Assembly (NCBI RefSeq): GCF_036090055.1 | Contig: NZ_CP107970.1 | Span: 4,609,001-4,673,000 of the forward strand | Origin: Nocardioides sp. NBC_00368 | GTDB taxonomy: Bacteria; Actinomycetota; Actinomycetes; Propionibacteriales; Nocardioidaceae | Direction: 5' to 3' | DNA: 64,000 bases | Shown here: positions 24,414-33,149 of the stretch, one piece after another | How the letters are laid out: each line of letters begins with the position of its first letter | Position numbering within the stretch: the first letter of the stretch is position 1 | Notes under the pieces: generated by a model | Database searches by the model: none | What the model was told of the DNA's origin: nothing | What the model saw: the letters and a program-made list of their open reading frames with translations, nothing else | Made by a program: the position numbers and the translations under genes

Positions 24414-25726
24414 CGCCGCACCTCCGGCGCCGGGCCGAGCACGCGGTCGAGGTAGAGGTTGGCGAAGATGCCGGTGGGGTCGAGCCGGTCGCGGAGCGCG
24501 ACGAAGTCGTCGAAACGGGGATAGACCTCACGCAGCCCGGCCGCGTCGAGCCTGTGCATCTTGCCCCAGTGCGGACGGCCCCCGGCGGCGCCGAGCACCT
24601 CCTCGCAGATGCCGAACCAGCGCTCGTGCGGCATCCGGTGGTACTGGTGGAAGGCGACGACGGCGGAGTCCCGCTCGTAGGCCGGTGAGAGCCAGATGTC
24701 GTCGTGACGTACGAACCGGACCTCGAAGGGGAACGACACCGCCTCGTCGTGGGTGTCGACCCACCGCTTCAGCTCGCGCAGTGCGGGCACGAGCGCATCG
24801 CGCGGCACGAAGTACTCCCCCTCCCGGAAACGTACGTCCCGCTCGGAGGCGAACACGTTCGGCGCCAGGTCGGTGAAGTCGCGTGCGGAGATCGCCCTGG
24901 TCACGAACCGGGTGATCCCGGGGACCAGGCGCGGGAACCGGGTGCCCGCGCGGAGCATCGCCTCGAAGCCGATGTTGGTGACGATCCTGTCGTCGAGGGT
25001 GCGGACGAAACGGCTCATCGGGCGCAGCTCGGTGTCCCCGGGCAGCCGCTGGAACTTCCGGGTGAGCGCGGTCGTCGTGTGCGGGAACCAGAAGAACTCG
25101 AAGTGGTCGTTGCCGGCCACCAGGTCGTCGACGCCGTCGAGCACCTCCTCCAGCGGCGCGGCCGCGTCGACCGCCCGCAGCGCGTACATCGGCACGCACT
25201 GCAGCGTCACCTTGGTGATCACGCCGAGCGCACCGAACGAGACCCGTGCGGCCTCGAACAGCTCGGGCCGCTCGGTCGCCGAGCACTGCACGACCGACCC
25301 GTCGGCGAGCACGAGCTCGAGCCCGCGTACCTGCGTCGAGATGCTGCCGAAGGCGGAGCCGCTGCCGTGGGTGCCGGTCGAGATCGCCCCGGCCAGCGTC
25401 TGCCGGTCGATGTCGCCGAGGATCTCCATCGCGAGCCCGTGCCCGGCCAGGACCGGGTTGAGCCGGTGCAGCGGGATGCCCGCGTCGACCGTCACCAGCC
25501 CCGACTCGCGGTCGACCGCGTGGACCCCGTCGAGCCGGTCCGGCCGCAGCTGTACGCCGGGCGCGACCGCCGCGCCCGTGAACGAGTGCCCCGAGCCGAC
25601 CATCCGGACCTTCAGCCGGTCGCGGGAGGCCTCCTTGACGGCGGCCGCCACCTCGTCGGTCGTCGCGGGTGCGACCACGCGCGCGGGCGTGACCCGCTCG
25701 GTCCCCGCCCAGTTCTGCCAGGTCAT
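24410..25726 (-). CDS. FAD-linked oxidase, D-arabinono-1,4-lactone / alditol oxidase family
   Basis: 438 aa. FAD_binding_4 (PCMH) domain at about 10-180: VGSGHSFTGAAV with His47 placed where alditol oxidase attaches FAD covalently, ILGDIDRQTLAGAISTGTHGSG, and a C-terminal ALO domain (EVRFVRHDDIWLSPAYERDS, HWGKMH, near residues 345-405). The family oxidises alditols, aldonolactones or other primary or secondary alcohols with O2 or another acceptor. No signal peptide. ATG 25726 overlaps the sphingomyelinase stop; the stop overlaps the PLP enzyme start. The ORF extends upstream only as a shadow of the sphingomyelinase gene. Confidence 0.88.
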   Translation of the reverse strand: MTWQNWAGTERVTPARVVAPATTDEVAAAVKEASRDRLKVRMVGSGHSFTGAAVAPGVQLRPDRLDGVHAVDRESGLVTVDAGIPLHRLNPVLAGHGLAMEILGDIDRQTLAGAISTGTHGSGSAFGSISTQVRGLELVLADGSVVQCSATERPELFEAARVSFGALGVITKVTLQCVPMYALRAVDAAAPLEEVLDGVDDLVAGNDHFEFFWFPHTTTALTRKFQRLPGDTELRPMSRFVRTLDDRIVTNIGFEAMLRAGTRFPRLVPGITRFVTRAISARDFTDLAPNVFASERDVRFREGEYFVPRDALVPALRELKRWVDTHDEAVSFPFEVRFVRHDDIWLSPAYERDSAVVAFHQYHRMPHERWFGICEEVLGAAGGRPHWGKMHRLDAAGLREVYPRFDDFVALRDRLDPTGIFANLYLDRVLGPAPEVRR

Positions 25727-26661
25727 GATGTCCCTCCCAGGACCGGGTAATGGTCGGAGTAGTCCGTGTAGGTCGTCCCGCCGGAGCTCCACGGCGGGGA
25801 GGTCGGCGTCAGGGTGGTGTTGGTCCACCCACGAGGCTGCTGGTGGCCGCGCCGGAACAGCACGTAGTCGAGCTGCTCGCGCCCGCCCGAGCTCGCCAGC
25901 GGGTTGGTCTCCGGGTCCCAGCTGTAGGGATGACCAGCGAAGGCCGGGGCCGCGGCGTCGAGAGCGGTCAGCATGGTGGCGTACTCCGGGGAGTCCTTGA
26001 CCACGTTGAGGTCGCCGGCGATCACGATCGGCTCGTCGGCCGGGATCGCGAGCCCGTCGAGGAAGCCGTCGAGCTCGGCGAACTGTTCGGCCCGGACAGC
26101 CGCGCCGCTGCCGAAGCAGGCGGGGTCCTCGGCCTGCACGTGGGTGCCGACCACGTGCACCGGTCGGCCGTCGACGTCGAGGCGGGCGTAGACGAAGCCC
26201 TTGTTCGCGAACCAGTCGGCGCCGCAGCCGTCGGCGTACACGTACTGGACCCGATGCGTGATCGGCCACCGGCTCAGGACGGTCACGCCGCCGTCCTCAG
26301 GGGTCAGCGCGGAGTAGGACCCGAGGGTCTCGTCCCAGCCCGACCGGGAGCGGCCGAGGACGGGCGTCTGATGGGGATATCGGCTCGCCAGGCGGGACTT
26401 GAGCGTGTCCGACGGCTCGTTGTCGAACGCCTCCTCGAGCACCACCACGTCGTGCCCGCGCAGGTGGTCGGCCTCGGCGAACAGGTCCGCCCGGGTGCCG
26501 TTGGCCTTCCCGCCGAGGATCGTCGGCAGCATCGCGACGTTGTGGGTCAGGATGCTGAGGTCGGGCGGCGGGGGTGCTGCCGAAGCCGGCGCATCCGGGC
26601 CGGGCAGCAAGGTCGCGGCGACCGCGCACACCGCCGCGATGCCGACCGCTGCGGACCTCAT
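25723..26661 (-). CDS. Secreted sphingomyelin phosphodiesterase-like endonuclease/exonuclease/phosphatase protein
   Basis: 312 aa. Signal peptide ending PASAA. DNase I-like fold with the metal and catalytic residues of bacterial neutral sphingomyelinases: Asn in LTHNVAMLP, Glu in VLEEAFDN, His in GTHVQAED, Asp/Asn in AGDLNVVKDS and the closing DH in YSDHYPV. A Cys pair (YADGCGADW, EDPACFG) could form a disulfide. The expected reaction is sphingomyelin to ceramide plus phosphocholine outside the cell; a phospholipase or nuclease activity is possible. ATG overlaps the ceramidase stop (ATGA). Pairing with ceramidase strongly supports the sphingolipid role. Confidence 0.85.
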   Translation of the reverse strand: MRSAAVGIAAVCAVAATLLPGPDAPASAAPPPPDLSILTHNVAMLPTILGGKANGTRADLFAEADHLRGHDVVVLEEAFDNEPSDTLKSRLASRYPHQTPVLGRSRSGWDETLGSYSALTPEDGGVTVLSRWPITHRVQYVYADGCGADWFANKGFVYARLDVDGRPVHVVGTHVQAEDPACFGSGAAVRAEQFAELDGFLDGLAIPADEPIVIAGDLNVVKDSPEYATMLTALDAAAPAFAGHPYSWDPETNPLASSGGREQLDYVLFRRGHQQPRGWTNTTLTPTSPPWSSGGTTYTDYSDHYPVLGGTS

Positions 26662-28763
26662 CGGCCCACCACCGAGAACGTCGGGCTGGTGCCGCTGATC
26701 GATCGGACGGTCCCGAGCAGGCTCCGGGCATCGCCGAAGTAGCGGATCCGATAGCTCCCGGACGCCACCTCGTCAGGTACGTCCCAGGTGATCGTCACCT
26801 TCGACGCGGCGACGCCGTAGCGCTCCCAGTGCAGCTTCGTCGACCAGTCGCTGTCGTCGGCGATCCGCTCCCAGCGTGGTTCGGTGGTCGAGCCTGTCGA
26901 GACCCGCCGCTCGACCGTGAGGTAGCTGCCCCCGTGGTGCAGCCCGTTGTTGGGATGCGCGCCGGCGAAGGTGACGCTCACCCGCTCGCCCGGACGGTAC
27001 GTCGCGGCCGGCGCGGTCAGCACGTCGCCGTAGCCCTTTCCGAGCGGCGGTGCGTCGGCCACCACCGCGCCCTGGAGCGAGGGGAACTGCTCGGCGCTGC
27101 GGTCGCGCTCCTTCTCGCCGAGCGGGACGTCGACCCCCTCGCGCATCGCGGCACCGAGGTCGGCCGCGGTCTGCATGAACGCCGGGAGCTCGTAGCGTCC
27201 GAAGAGCGTCGAGGCGCCCTCGTACTCCTTGGCGTCGTACTCCTCCGGCGTGGTCAGGTAGTGCGCGTAGGCGTTGGCGTAGCCCTGGACGAGCACGTGG
27301 TCGATGTCCGTGCCGACCGCCTCGGCGACCGCTTGCCGCAGCCGCAGGCCGGAGACCACGGTCACCTCGGCGGGGACTCCGACGAGGTAGAGGTCGCCGA
27401 TCCGGACCAGCTGGACCGGCAGCTTCTGCTGCACCATGTCGAGCGGACCGACCGGGAGGAGGATCTCCTTCGACCCCTGGCAGGCACGCAGTGCCGGGCT
27501 CGCCGTGTAGAGCGCCTCGGAGATCGCCGCGACCGCCGGGTTGCCGCCGTCCTTGCCCTCCTTGAAGATCGGCAGCCCACCGCCACCGTCCTCGGTGCTG
27601 CCCGCCGCGAACGCCGCTCCGAGCGCGGCCGGGCAGGTGGTGTGCGGCTTGCCGTCGGGGGTGAACTCGGGGCGTACCGCGGTGTTCGCGAGGTCGACGT
27701 AGACGATTCGGGAGTCGACGCCTCCGTCCAGCGCGCGGTCGTCGTCGAGCCCGCGCCGGGCGGCGTCGTACGTCCTGGTGCCGATGATCCGGGTGTTCTC
27801 GAACTGGTCGGTGGTCGGACCGTCCGAGGGGCGCAGGTTGAGGTTCGGCGACATGTCGCCGGAGTTGGTCTGCGCGAACGATGCGACGAACCCGGGGTCG
27901 TCGCTGTCCTCGACGTAGTCGACACCGCGGGCGAGCCGCTCCCAGGCGTACTCGGCGTAGCCCTTGTTGTCCGGGCTGACCAGGGTGTTGTTGGTCGACA
28001 TGCTCGTCGCGTGGACCGGGAACCAGTTGATCACCCCGTCGAGCTCGCCGTCGCGACGGACCTGGAGGGTGGTGCTGCGGGTGTCGACGCCGCCCGGGAA
28101 GTAGGCCTTGTCGGCCTCCGGGTTGCGGTCGAAAGCCGTCTTGGAGCGGTTGACGTTGGCGTTGGTCAGCTCGCTCGTCGACAGGCTCAGGTCCGCCGGA
28201 GCGAGGTCGGCGTTCGCCCGCTCGATCGAGGCGACGATCCCGTCGACGAGCGCGCGGAACGTCTTGCCGTGGTAGCCCAGCGTGGTGACGTTGTAGAGGG
28301 TGTGGTGCGAGAAGCCGCCGGGAGCCGCGTGCGTGTGGGTCGCGGTCAGCATCACGTTGCGCTCGGTGTAGGTCTCGCCGAAGCGCTGCTCGAGCTTCGC
28401 CAGCACGGCGTCGCGGACGCTCTGGAAGATCATGCCGGCGTCGGCGAGGACGTGGACCACGCGCTCGCCCGACTGCGGGTCGGCGATCACGAAGGCCCGG
28501 GAGCGCTGGCGCATGTGCAGGCCGCTGCTGACCTGGCCGAGGTCGGCGTAGCCCATCATCCCGGCCTCGGCGACCTCACCCGTGACGTCGGCGATGCCGC
28601 GACCGACGAGGAACTCGCCGGGCTTCTCGGCGGTCTGTGGCGCCGCGGCGCTCGCACTCCCCGACGGCGGCGACACCGTCGCAGGTCCGGCGATGGTGAC
28701 CGCCACCAGCGCAGCAGTCGCTGCCGTCCTCCACGTGACCCGTGTCATAGCAGGAGGATGCAT
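26658..28763 (-). CDS. Secreted neutral ceramidase
   Basis: 701 aa, about the length of Pseudomonas neutral ceramidase. Signal peptide with helix TAATAALVAVTIAG, cleaved near SASAA. Zinc site TATHTHAAPGG (His143, His145), catalytic Ser207 in NVNRSKTAF, a long amidase domain, and a C-terminal Ig-like domain (about 570-701, VSVTFAGAHPNN to the end). It hydrolyses the N-acyl link of ceramide to sphingosine and fatty acid. ATG 28763 is used; ATG 28748 (MTRVTWR) is equally possible, and neither has a good ribosome site, so the transcript may be leaderless. First gene of the four-gene operon, divergent from an SDR. Confidence 0.93.
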   Translation of the reverse strand: MHPPAMTRVTWRTAATAALVAVTIAGPATVSPPSGSASAAAPQTAEKPGEFLVGRGIADVTGEVAEAGMMGYADLGQVSSGLHMRQRSRAFVIADPQSGERVVHVLADAGMIFQSVRDAVLAKLEQRFGETYTERNVMLTATHTHAAPGGFSHHTLYNVTTLGYHGKTFRALVDGIVASIERANADLAPADLSLSTSELTNANVNRSKTAFDRNPEADKAYFPGGVDTRSTTLQVRRDGELDGVINWFPVHATSMSTNNTLVSPDNKGYAEYAWERLARGVDYVEDSDDPGFVASFAQTNSGDMSPNLNLRPSDGPTTDQFENTRIIGTRTYDAARRGLDDDRALDGGVDSRIVYVDLANTAVRPEFTPDGKPHTTCPAALGAAFAAGSTEDGGGGLPIFKEGKDGGNPAVAAISEALYTASPALRACQGSKEILLPVGPLDMVQQKLPVQLVRIGDLYLVGVPAEVTVVSGLRLRQAVAEAVGTDIDHVLVQGYANAYAHYLTTPEEYDAKEYEGASTLFGRYELPAFMQTAADLGAAMREGVDVPLGEKERDRSAEQFPSLQGAVVADAPPLGKGYGDVLTAPAATYRPGERVSVTFAGAHPNNGLHHGGSYLTVERRVSTGSTTEPRWERIADDSDWSTKLHWERYGVAASKVTITWDVPDEVASGSYRIRYFGDARSLLGTVRSISGTSPTFSVVGR

Positions 28764-28909
28764 GGCTCAGGTCACTGGGTCAAGAGTCCTGGACAAATGA
28801 CCTAGTCCGTGGACGGCGGTGGCCTGCGACGTCCGATTACCGCCGGAAACCGGTGCCCGAGACACGTTGGATGGTTCATGACACAACCAACTCGAAAGAT
28901 GGGAAGCCC

Positions 28910-29644
28910 ATGAAGGTCGCCCTTGTCACCGGAGCCAGCCGCGGGATCGGCGAGGCCACCGCACGCCGTCTGGCCCGGAGCGGCGGACACGTCATCCTGA
29001 CCGCGCGCCGCACCGAGGATCTCGATGCCGACGTCGAACTGCTCACCCGCGAGGGCCACTCGGCGTCCGCGCTCCAGCTGGACGTGACCGACAGGGACAG
29101 CGTGCAGCGCGCCGCCGACCATGTCGCGGCGACGTACGGTCGGCTCGACGTGCTGGTCAACAACGCGGGCGTTCTTCCGGAGGCGACCAACGCCGATCCC
29201 GTCGAGGTCGTCGACCTGCAGATGTTCCGCACCACCTACGAGACCAACCTGCTCGGCGCGGTCGCGGTCCTGGAGGCGTTCCTGCCGCTGATCCGCAAGA
29301 GCGACGCGGGGCGCATCGTGAACGTGACGACCACGATGGCATCCCTCGCCGACCAGACCGATCCGGAGTCTCCCTACTACGGCATGGTCGTGCCCGCCTA
29401 CCAGTCCTCCAAGGCCGCGCTGAACAACGTGACCATCGCGCTCGCCAAGGCGCTGGCCGATACGCCCATCAAGGTGACCTCGGTGTGTCCGGGATTCGTG
29501 CAGACCGACCTGACCCCGATCAACCGGGACAGCGCACCCACCACGGCGGACGACGCCGCCGAGGTCGTCCACCGTGCCGCGACTCTTCCCGACGACGCCC
29601 CGTCGGGGACGTTCGTCGACGCCGACGGGACCGTGCCGTGGTGA
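28910..29644 (+). CDS. Short-chain dehydrogenase/reductase
   Basis: 244 aa, classical SDR. NAD(P)-binding TGASRGIGEA at residues 7-16, NNAGV near 84-88, and catalytic Ser, Tyr, Lys in an active-site stretch ending AYQSSKAALN. The preceding YYGMVVPAYQSSK matches carbonyl-reductase-type SDRs. Substrate unknown. ATG 28910 follows GGGA within the AAGATGGGAAG stretch; the longer reading from 28853 has no ribosome site. It is divergent from the ceramidase across 146 bases, so the two may share regulation, and an SDR could act on fatty aldehydes or keto-sphingoids, but this is speculation. Confidence 0.9.
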   Translation: MKVALVTGASRGIGEATARRLARSGGHVILTARRTEDLDADVELLTREGHSASALQLDVTDRDSVQRAADHVAATYGRLDVLVNNAGVLPEATNADPVEVVDLQMFRTTYETNLLGAVAVLEAFLPLIRKSDAGRIVNVTTTMASLADQTDPESPYYGMVVPAYQSSKAALNNVTIALAKALADTPIKVTSVCPGFVQTDLTPINRDSAPTTADDAAEVVHRAATLPDDAPSGTFVDADGTVPW

Positions 29645-29658
29645 GGCGCTGAGGGGCC

Positions 29659-30516
29659 TCAGCCGGCGGCGATCTCCGCGAGGAGGTCGGCGGCCGGTGC
29701 GGGGTGGACGAGCCAGCGGAGGTGGCTGGAGGCGAGGGTGTGGACGGCGTACGGGTTGTCCGGGGTGAGGGCGTCGCCCTCGCGGATCAGCCGGTCCTGC
29801 ATGGCGGGCGGCAGGCTGACGTCCTCGCTGAGGCGTACGTAGGCGCGGGGGACCGTGCCCCACGTCGAGGCCTGCGCGCGGTCGTCCGGTCCGCCGGCGT
29901 CGAGGTTCTCGTCGGGCTGGAAGGTGTTGAGGAACGTACGGAACTCGTCGTCGGTGCCGTCGGCCATGAACGCCTGCTTGAGGCCGGCGAGGACCTCGAG
30001 GGAGGCGGTGCGGAAGTTGCAGCGCAGCAGGCCGACATCGGCGGGGTTGGCGGCGGCCGCGCCGATCAGCACCGACGCGTCGAAGGAGGCCATCTCCGGC
30101 TCCGCGTTGTACGCAACCGCATCGAGCTCCACCGGGGCCCAGGCCGACACGTAGACCATCTGGTCGATCAGGTCCGGGCGGGCGTTGGCGGCCGCGGTCA
30201 GGGTGATCCCGCCACGGCTGTGCGCGACCACGATCACCGGACCGTGCGCCTTCGCGCGCTCGAGCACCGAGACCAGGTGGGCCACGTTGTCGGCAAGCGT
30301 GACGCCCTTGATGCCGCCCGGTGCGGACGCGAGCGCGGCGAGGTCCTGGGGTGCCTGGTAAGCCGCGGGGAATGTCGCTCCGAAGCCGTGGCCGGGCAGG
30401 TCGACCGCCAGCGAACGGAACCCGCGCAGCGCCAGCTCGGCCTGGAGCGGTGCGAACGAGAACGAGTTGGCGAAGGCGCCGTGGACGAGGACGAAGGTCG
30501 GCTCGGGGGAAGGCAT
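29659..30516 (-). CDS. Alpha/beta hydrolase
   Basis: 285 aa. FVLVHGAFANSFSF gives the oxyanion HG; the nucleophile elbow is AHSRGG near residue 115; the His is near the C-terminus in TLASSHLRWL. No signal peptide. It resembles the plant-esterase-like or haloalkane-type EstC family (alpha/beta hydrolase fold 6) with unknown ester substrate. ATG 30516 (MPSPEPTFVLV) places the first strand at the N-terminus as usual; the upstream reading to 30558 adds an unlikely tail. Its 3' end faces the SDR gene with 14 bases between stops. Confidence 0.85.
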   Translation of the reverse strand: MPSPEPTFVLVHGAFANSFSFAPLQAELALRGFRSLAVDLPGHGFGATFPAAYQAPQDLAALASAPGGIKGVTLADNVAHLVSVLERAKAHGPVIVVAHSRGGITLTAAANARPDLIDQMVYVSAWAPVELDAVAYNAEPEMASFDASVLIGAAAANPADVGLLRCNFRTASLEVLAGLKQAFMADGTDDEFRTFLNTFQPDENLDAGGPDDRAQASTWGTVPRAYVRLSEDVSLPPAMQDRLIREGDALTPDNPYAVHTLASSHLRWLVHPAPAADLLAEIAAG

Positions 30517-30554
30517 GGCGGTGACCCTAGCGCCCACCGGATGCGCGCCGCCGG

Positions 30555-33056
30555 TCAATTATCGTCCGCACGGCCGAACGGTGCCGACTGCGGCGCCGAG
30601 CCCAGCGGCGTACCTCCGTACACGACCGATCCGTCGGCCTCTTGGTAGGTCAGCCACGGCTCGGTCTTCGTGAACCCGACACCCGGCTTGCTGTAGTCGC
30701 ACACCCCGTCGGGAAAGGCCTTCTCCAGCCGGTCCCACTGCGCGTCGGTGAGGCCGAACGCGCCGTAGTCGTCGGTGCGACGCAACGGTTTCAGGTGGCA
30801 CTTGGCGTTGTCGGAGTAGTTGTTGTCGCCGGCCACGATCCGCGGCGTCGCGAAGTCGGTCTTGACCAGGTCGCTGACCGGTCCGAGACCGCACACCAGG
30901 TCCGAGACCGGGTCGACGACGAGATTGAGCGCGGGATCGAGGACCGGGTTGACGGCGCCGTTCAGGCCGTCGAGAGCGCCACCCGTCAGGTCGTCGAGGA
31001 GCGGGTCGGCGACCGGCAGGAACAGGCCGTCCTCGCTGGAGACGCCCTGGGCCTGGGTGCAGCGATCGTGCAGGTCGCCGGGGCGGTCCTGGACGATCTT
31101 GTCGGCCAGCGCCACGGATCGGTCGTCGGCCTCGACGGCAGACAGCCACCGGTCCATCGCGAGCAGCGCCTCCTTGGAGTAGCTCGGGTCGCCGATGAGG
31201 GGCGTCACTCCGTACCAGATCACCTGGTTGTCCGCGTGCCCCTGCTCCCGGCTCAGGCGGTCGCGCATCGCCCACGCCCAGCGGGCGTCGTGGGCGAGGC
31301 CCGGGTCCGGTCCGCCGTGGTCGATGATCGCCACCTCGGACAGGTTGCTGGCGGTGTTGACCATGCCGCTGCGGTAGGCGTTGGTGAGCGCTGCCGGGTC
31401 GGCTGTGGAGCGCTGAGCCCGCGGCTGGACGTCGATGTCGAGCCCGCCGATCTTCTCGTTGACGTCGACGAACTGCTCGGGCGTGATCGCCCCGGACCGA
31501 AGGGCCTCGAGGCCGTACTGGACACCGGTGTTGTCCAGCGGCGAGCCCGCGAAGCCACGCCCGATCTGCTTCTCCTGAGGCGTCCACACGCTCTCCGGCC
31601 GCGGGCCGAAGACGTTGATCGCGCCGTCGATGATCGAGCACCGTACGCCGCCGGGGTTCGTCGCGGGGTCGTAGCGCTCCTGGTCGCTGACCCCGGCACA
31701 CGGGTGGGTCGGCATGACCGCCTGCTTGAACAGGCCCTCGTCCGCGGTGACCGCGTTGAGCGGCAGCAGGTGGCCCTCGACCGCCGCCCACTGCAGCGGG
31801 TTCCAGAACTTGCCGTCGGTGAGCCGCTGCGCGCTGCGCGCGCTTACTCCCTCGCTCGGCGCGGACGGACGAGCAAGCTCGCCGTCAGGCCTCGCTCCGG
31901 TCGTCTCGGAGCTCTCGAAGTACTTGCGGAGCAGGTGGTAGTCGGAGAACTGCAGACCCGGCGAGAGCGAGTCGGGGTAGGAGCAGGTCACGACCAGACC
32001 CTGGTAGATCCCCGGGTAGGCGTTGGCGATCGTCTGCTGCGCGATCGACCCACCGGAGCAGCCGCTGCCGATCGTGTAGCGCAGGTCGCCGTACGTCTCG
32101 ACGAGATGCTCCTTGGCCATCATCAGCGACTCGGCCTCACTGGTCACGGTGCAGTTGTGACCGGTGTTGGCCAGCGCGGTCGAGAGCATCGCGAAGCCGC
32201 GGCCGAGCGCGACGGTCGGGCTGTCGCCGAGGGCGTCGGAGACGACGGGGATGCCGAGGTCGAAGGTGCCGGCGTAGTCGGTGGTCGGGGCGGTGCCGAC
32301 CTCGTGGTCGACCCCGCAGCTGCCGCCGTGGGGGATGAACAGCTTGTTGTTCCACTGCTCCTGCGGCCGCCAGCGCTGCCACGGCTCGCCTGGCTGCCAG
32401 AGCACGGCGATCCGGTACTGGTCGCGGTTCTGGTAGCCGGTCTCCACACGTACGACGAACGGCACGGTCACGCCCTCGTCGGTGGTCGTGGCCGCGACGT
32501 CACCGGGTGGGTTCTCCGGATCGTACGGCTGGAGCCCGTCGAGCAGTGGATTTGTCGATTTGTAGAGCCAGCTGATCGTCGGCTCCTGGTTGCACTGCGC
32601 GTCCGTGGCGGTCGGCTGACAGCGCCAGGGCTGCAGCTGCGGTCCGGAGAAGATCGGCCCGCCGCGCGGGTGGTTGGTGATCGTGAGCCAGGCGCCACGA
32701 CCGTCGGGAAGGCGCGCGGTGAGCTCGTTGGTGCCGAGCCGCAGGCCGCGTACGACGCCCTCGATCTCGCCGTTGGGCCGCTCGGCGAAGGCGTCGGTGA
32801 CGTCGCGGTCGTCCTTGCGGCTCGACGCGTGGCGGGTGTCGCTGAGCCAGACCCGCAGGTCATCGGGGTCGGCACCGTCGGGGAGCGTGACCCGCACCAG
32901 CGCGTTGTCGTCGAAGACCAGGTCGGCACGGTTGGAGAGCGTCTCCAGGATGATGTCGTCAGCCGGCGTCGGCGCCGCCGCGGCCGGAGCCACGCCGAGC
33001 AGCATGCTCGTGACGAGGGCGAATGCTGTGGCGACAGCAGGGGCGCGAACGGACAT
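30555..33056 (-). CDS. Secreted DUF6351 family protein (predicted alpha/beta hydrolase)
   Basis: 833 aa. Signal peptide with helix AVATAFALVTSMLLGVAPAAAA. The mature protein has an N-terminal beta-sandwich, then a large domain with IGSGCSGGS near residue 340 in a nucleophile-elbow setting, like tannase or oligo-hydroxybutyrate hydrolases, and late DHGGPDPGLAHD and YSDNAKCHLKPL. Function unknown; extracellular ester or polymer cleavage is plausible. ATG 33056 has GGAAAGG upstream. Residues about 381-406 (RPDGELARPSAPSEGVSARS) are low complexity and look like an in-frame insert absent from the fold. Not in an obvious operon with the hydrolase at 29659, although the two run in the same direction with 38 bases between. 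Confidence 0.82.
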   Translation of the reverse strand: MSVRAPAVATAFALVTSMLLGVAPAAAAPTPADDIILETLSNRADLVFDDNALVRVTLPDGADPDDLRVWLSDTRHASSRKDDRDVTDAFAERPNGEIEGVVRGLRLGTNELTARLPDGRGAWLTITNHPRGGPIFSGPQLQPWRCQPTATDAQCNQEPTISWLYKSTNPLLDGLQPYDPENPPGDVAATTTDEGVTVPFVVRVETGYQNRDQYRIAVLWQPGEPWQRWRPQEQWNNKLFIPHGGSCGVDHEVGTAPTTDYAGTFDLGIPVVSDALGDSPTVALGRGFAMLSTALANTGHNCTVTSEAESLMMAKEHLVETYGDLRYTIGSGCSGGSIAQQTIANAYPGIYQGLVVTCSYPDSLSPGLQFSDYHLLRKYFESSETTGARPDGELARPSAPSEGVSARSAQRLTDGKFWNPLQWAAVEGHLLPLNAVTADEGLFKQAVMPTHPCAGVSDQERYDPATNPGGVRCSIIDGAINVFGPRPESVWTPQEKQIGRGFAGSPLDNTGVQYGLEALRSGAITPEQFVDVNEKIGGLDIDVQPRAQRSTADPAALTNAYRSGMVNTASNLSEVAIIDHGGPDPGLAHDARWAWAMRDRLSREQGHADNQVIWYGVTPLIGDPSYSKEALLAMDRWLSAVEADDRSVALADKIVQDRPGDLHDRCTQAQGVSSEDGLFLPVADPLLDDLTGGALDGLNGAVNPVLDPALNLVVDPVSDLVCGLGPVSDLVKTDFATPRIVAGDNNYSDNAKCHLKPLRRTDDYGAFGLTDAQWDRLEKAFPDGVCDYSKPGVGFTKTEPWLTYQEADGSVVYGGTPLGSAPQSAPFGRADDN
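31838..31916. repeat. In-frame low-complexity palindromic insert within the DUF6351 gene
   Basis: The segment encodes an Arg/Ser/Ala/Pro-rich stretch that breaks between two ordinary protein stretches (LLRKYFESS and LTDGKFWNP). It contains a hairpin, GACGG-AC-GAGC then GCTC-G-CCGTC (31864-31886), and a second weaker one, CTCCG...CGGAG, next to it. Composition differs from the flanking codons. It resembles palindromic elements that insert into genes in frame, but I see only one copy in the window. Confidence 0.4.
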
Positions 33057-33149
33057 GGCGTGCCTTTCCCGAGAGCTGCGCACGTCCCTCGAACAGACGC
33101 TCGCCGTGACAGGAGAATGCCCCCTGCCACGGCGAGCGTCAAGGAACTC

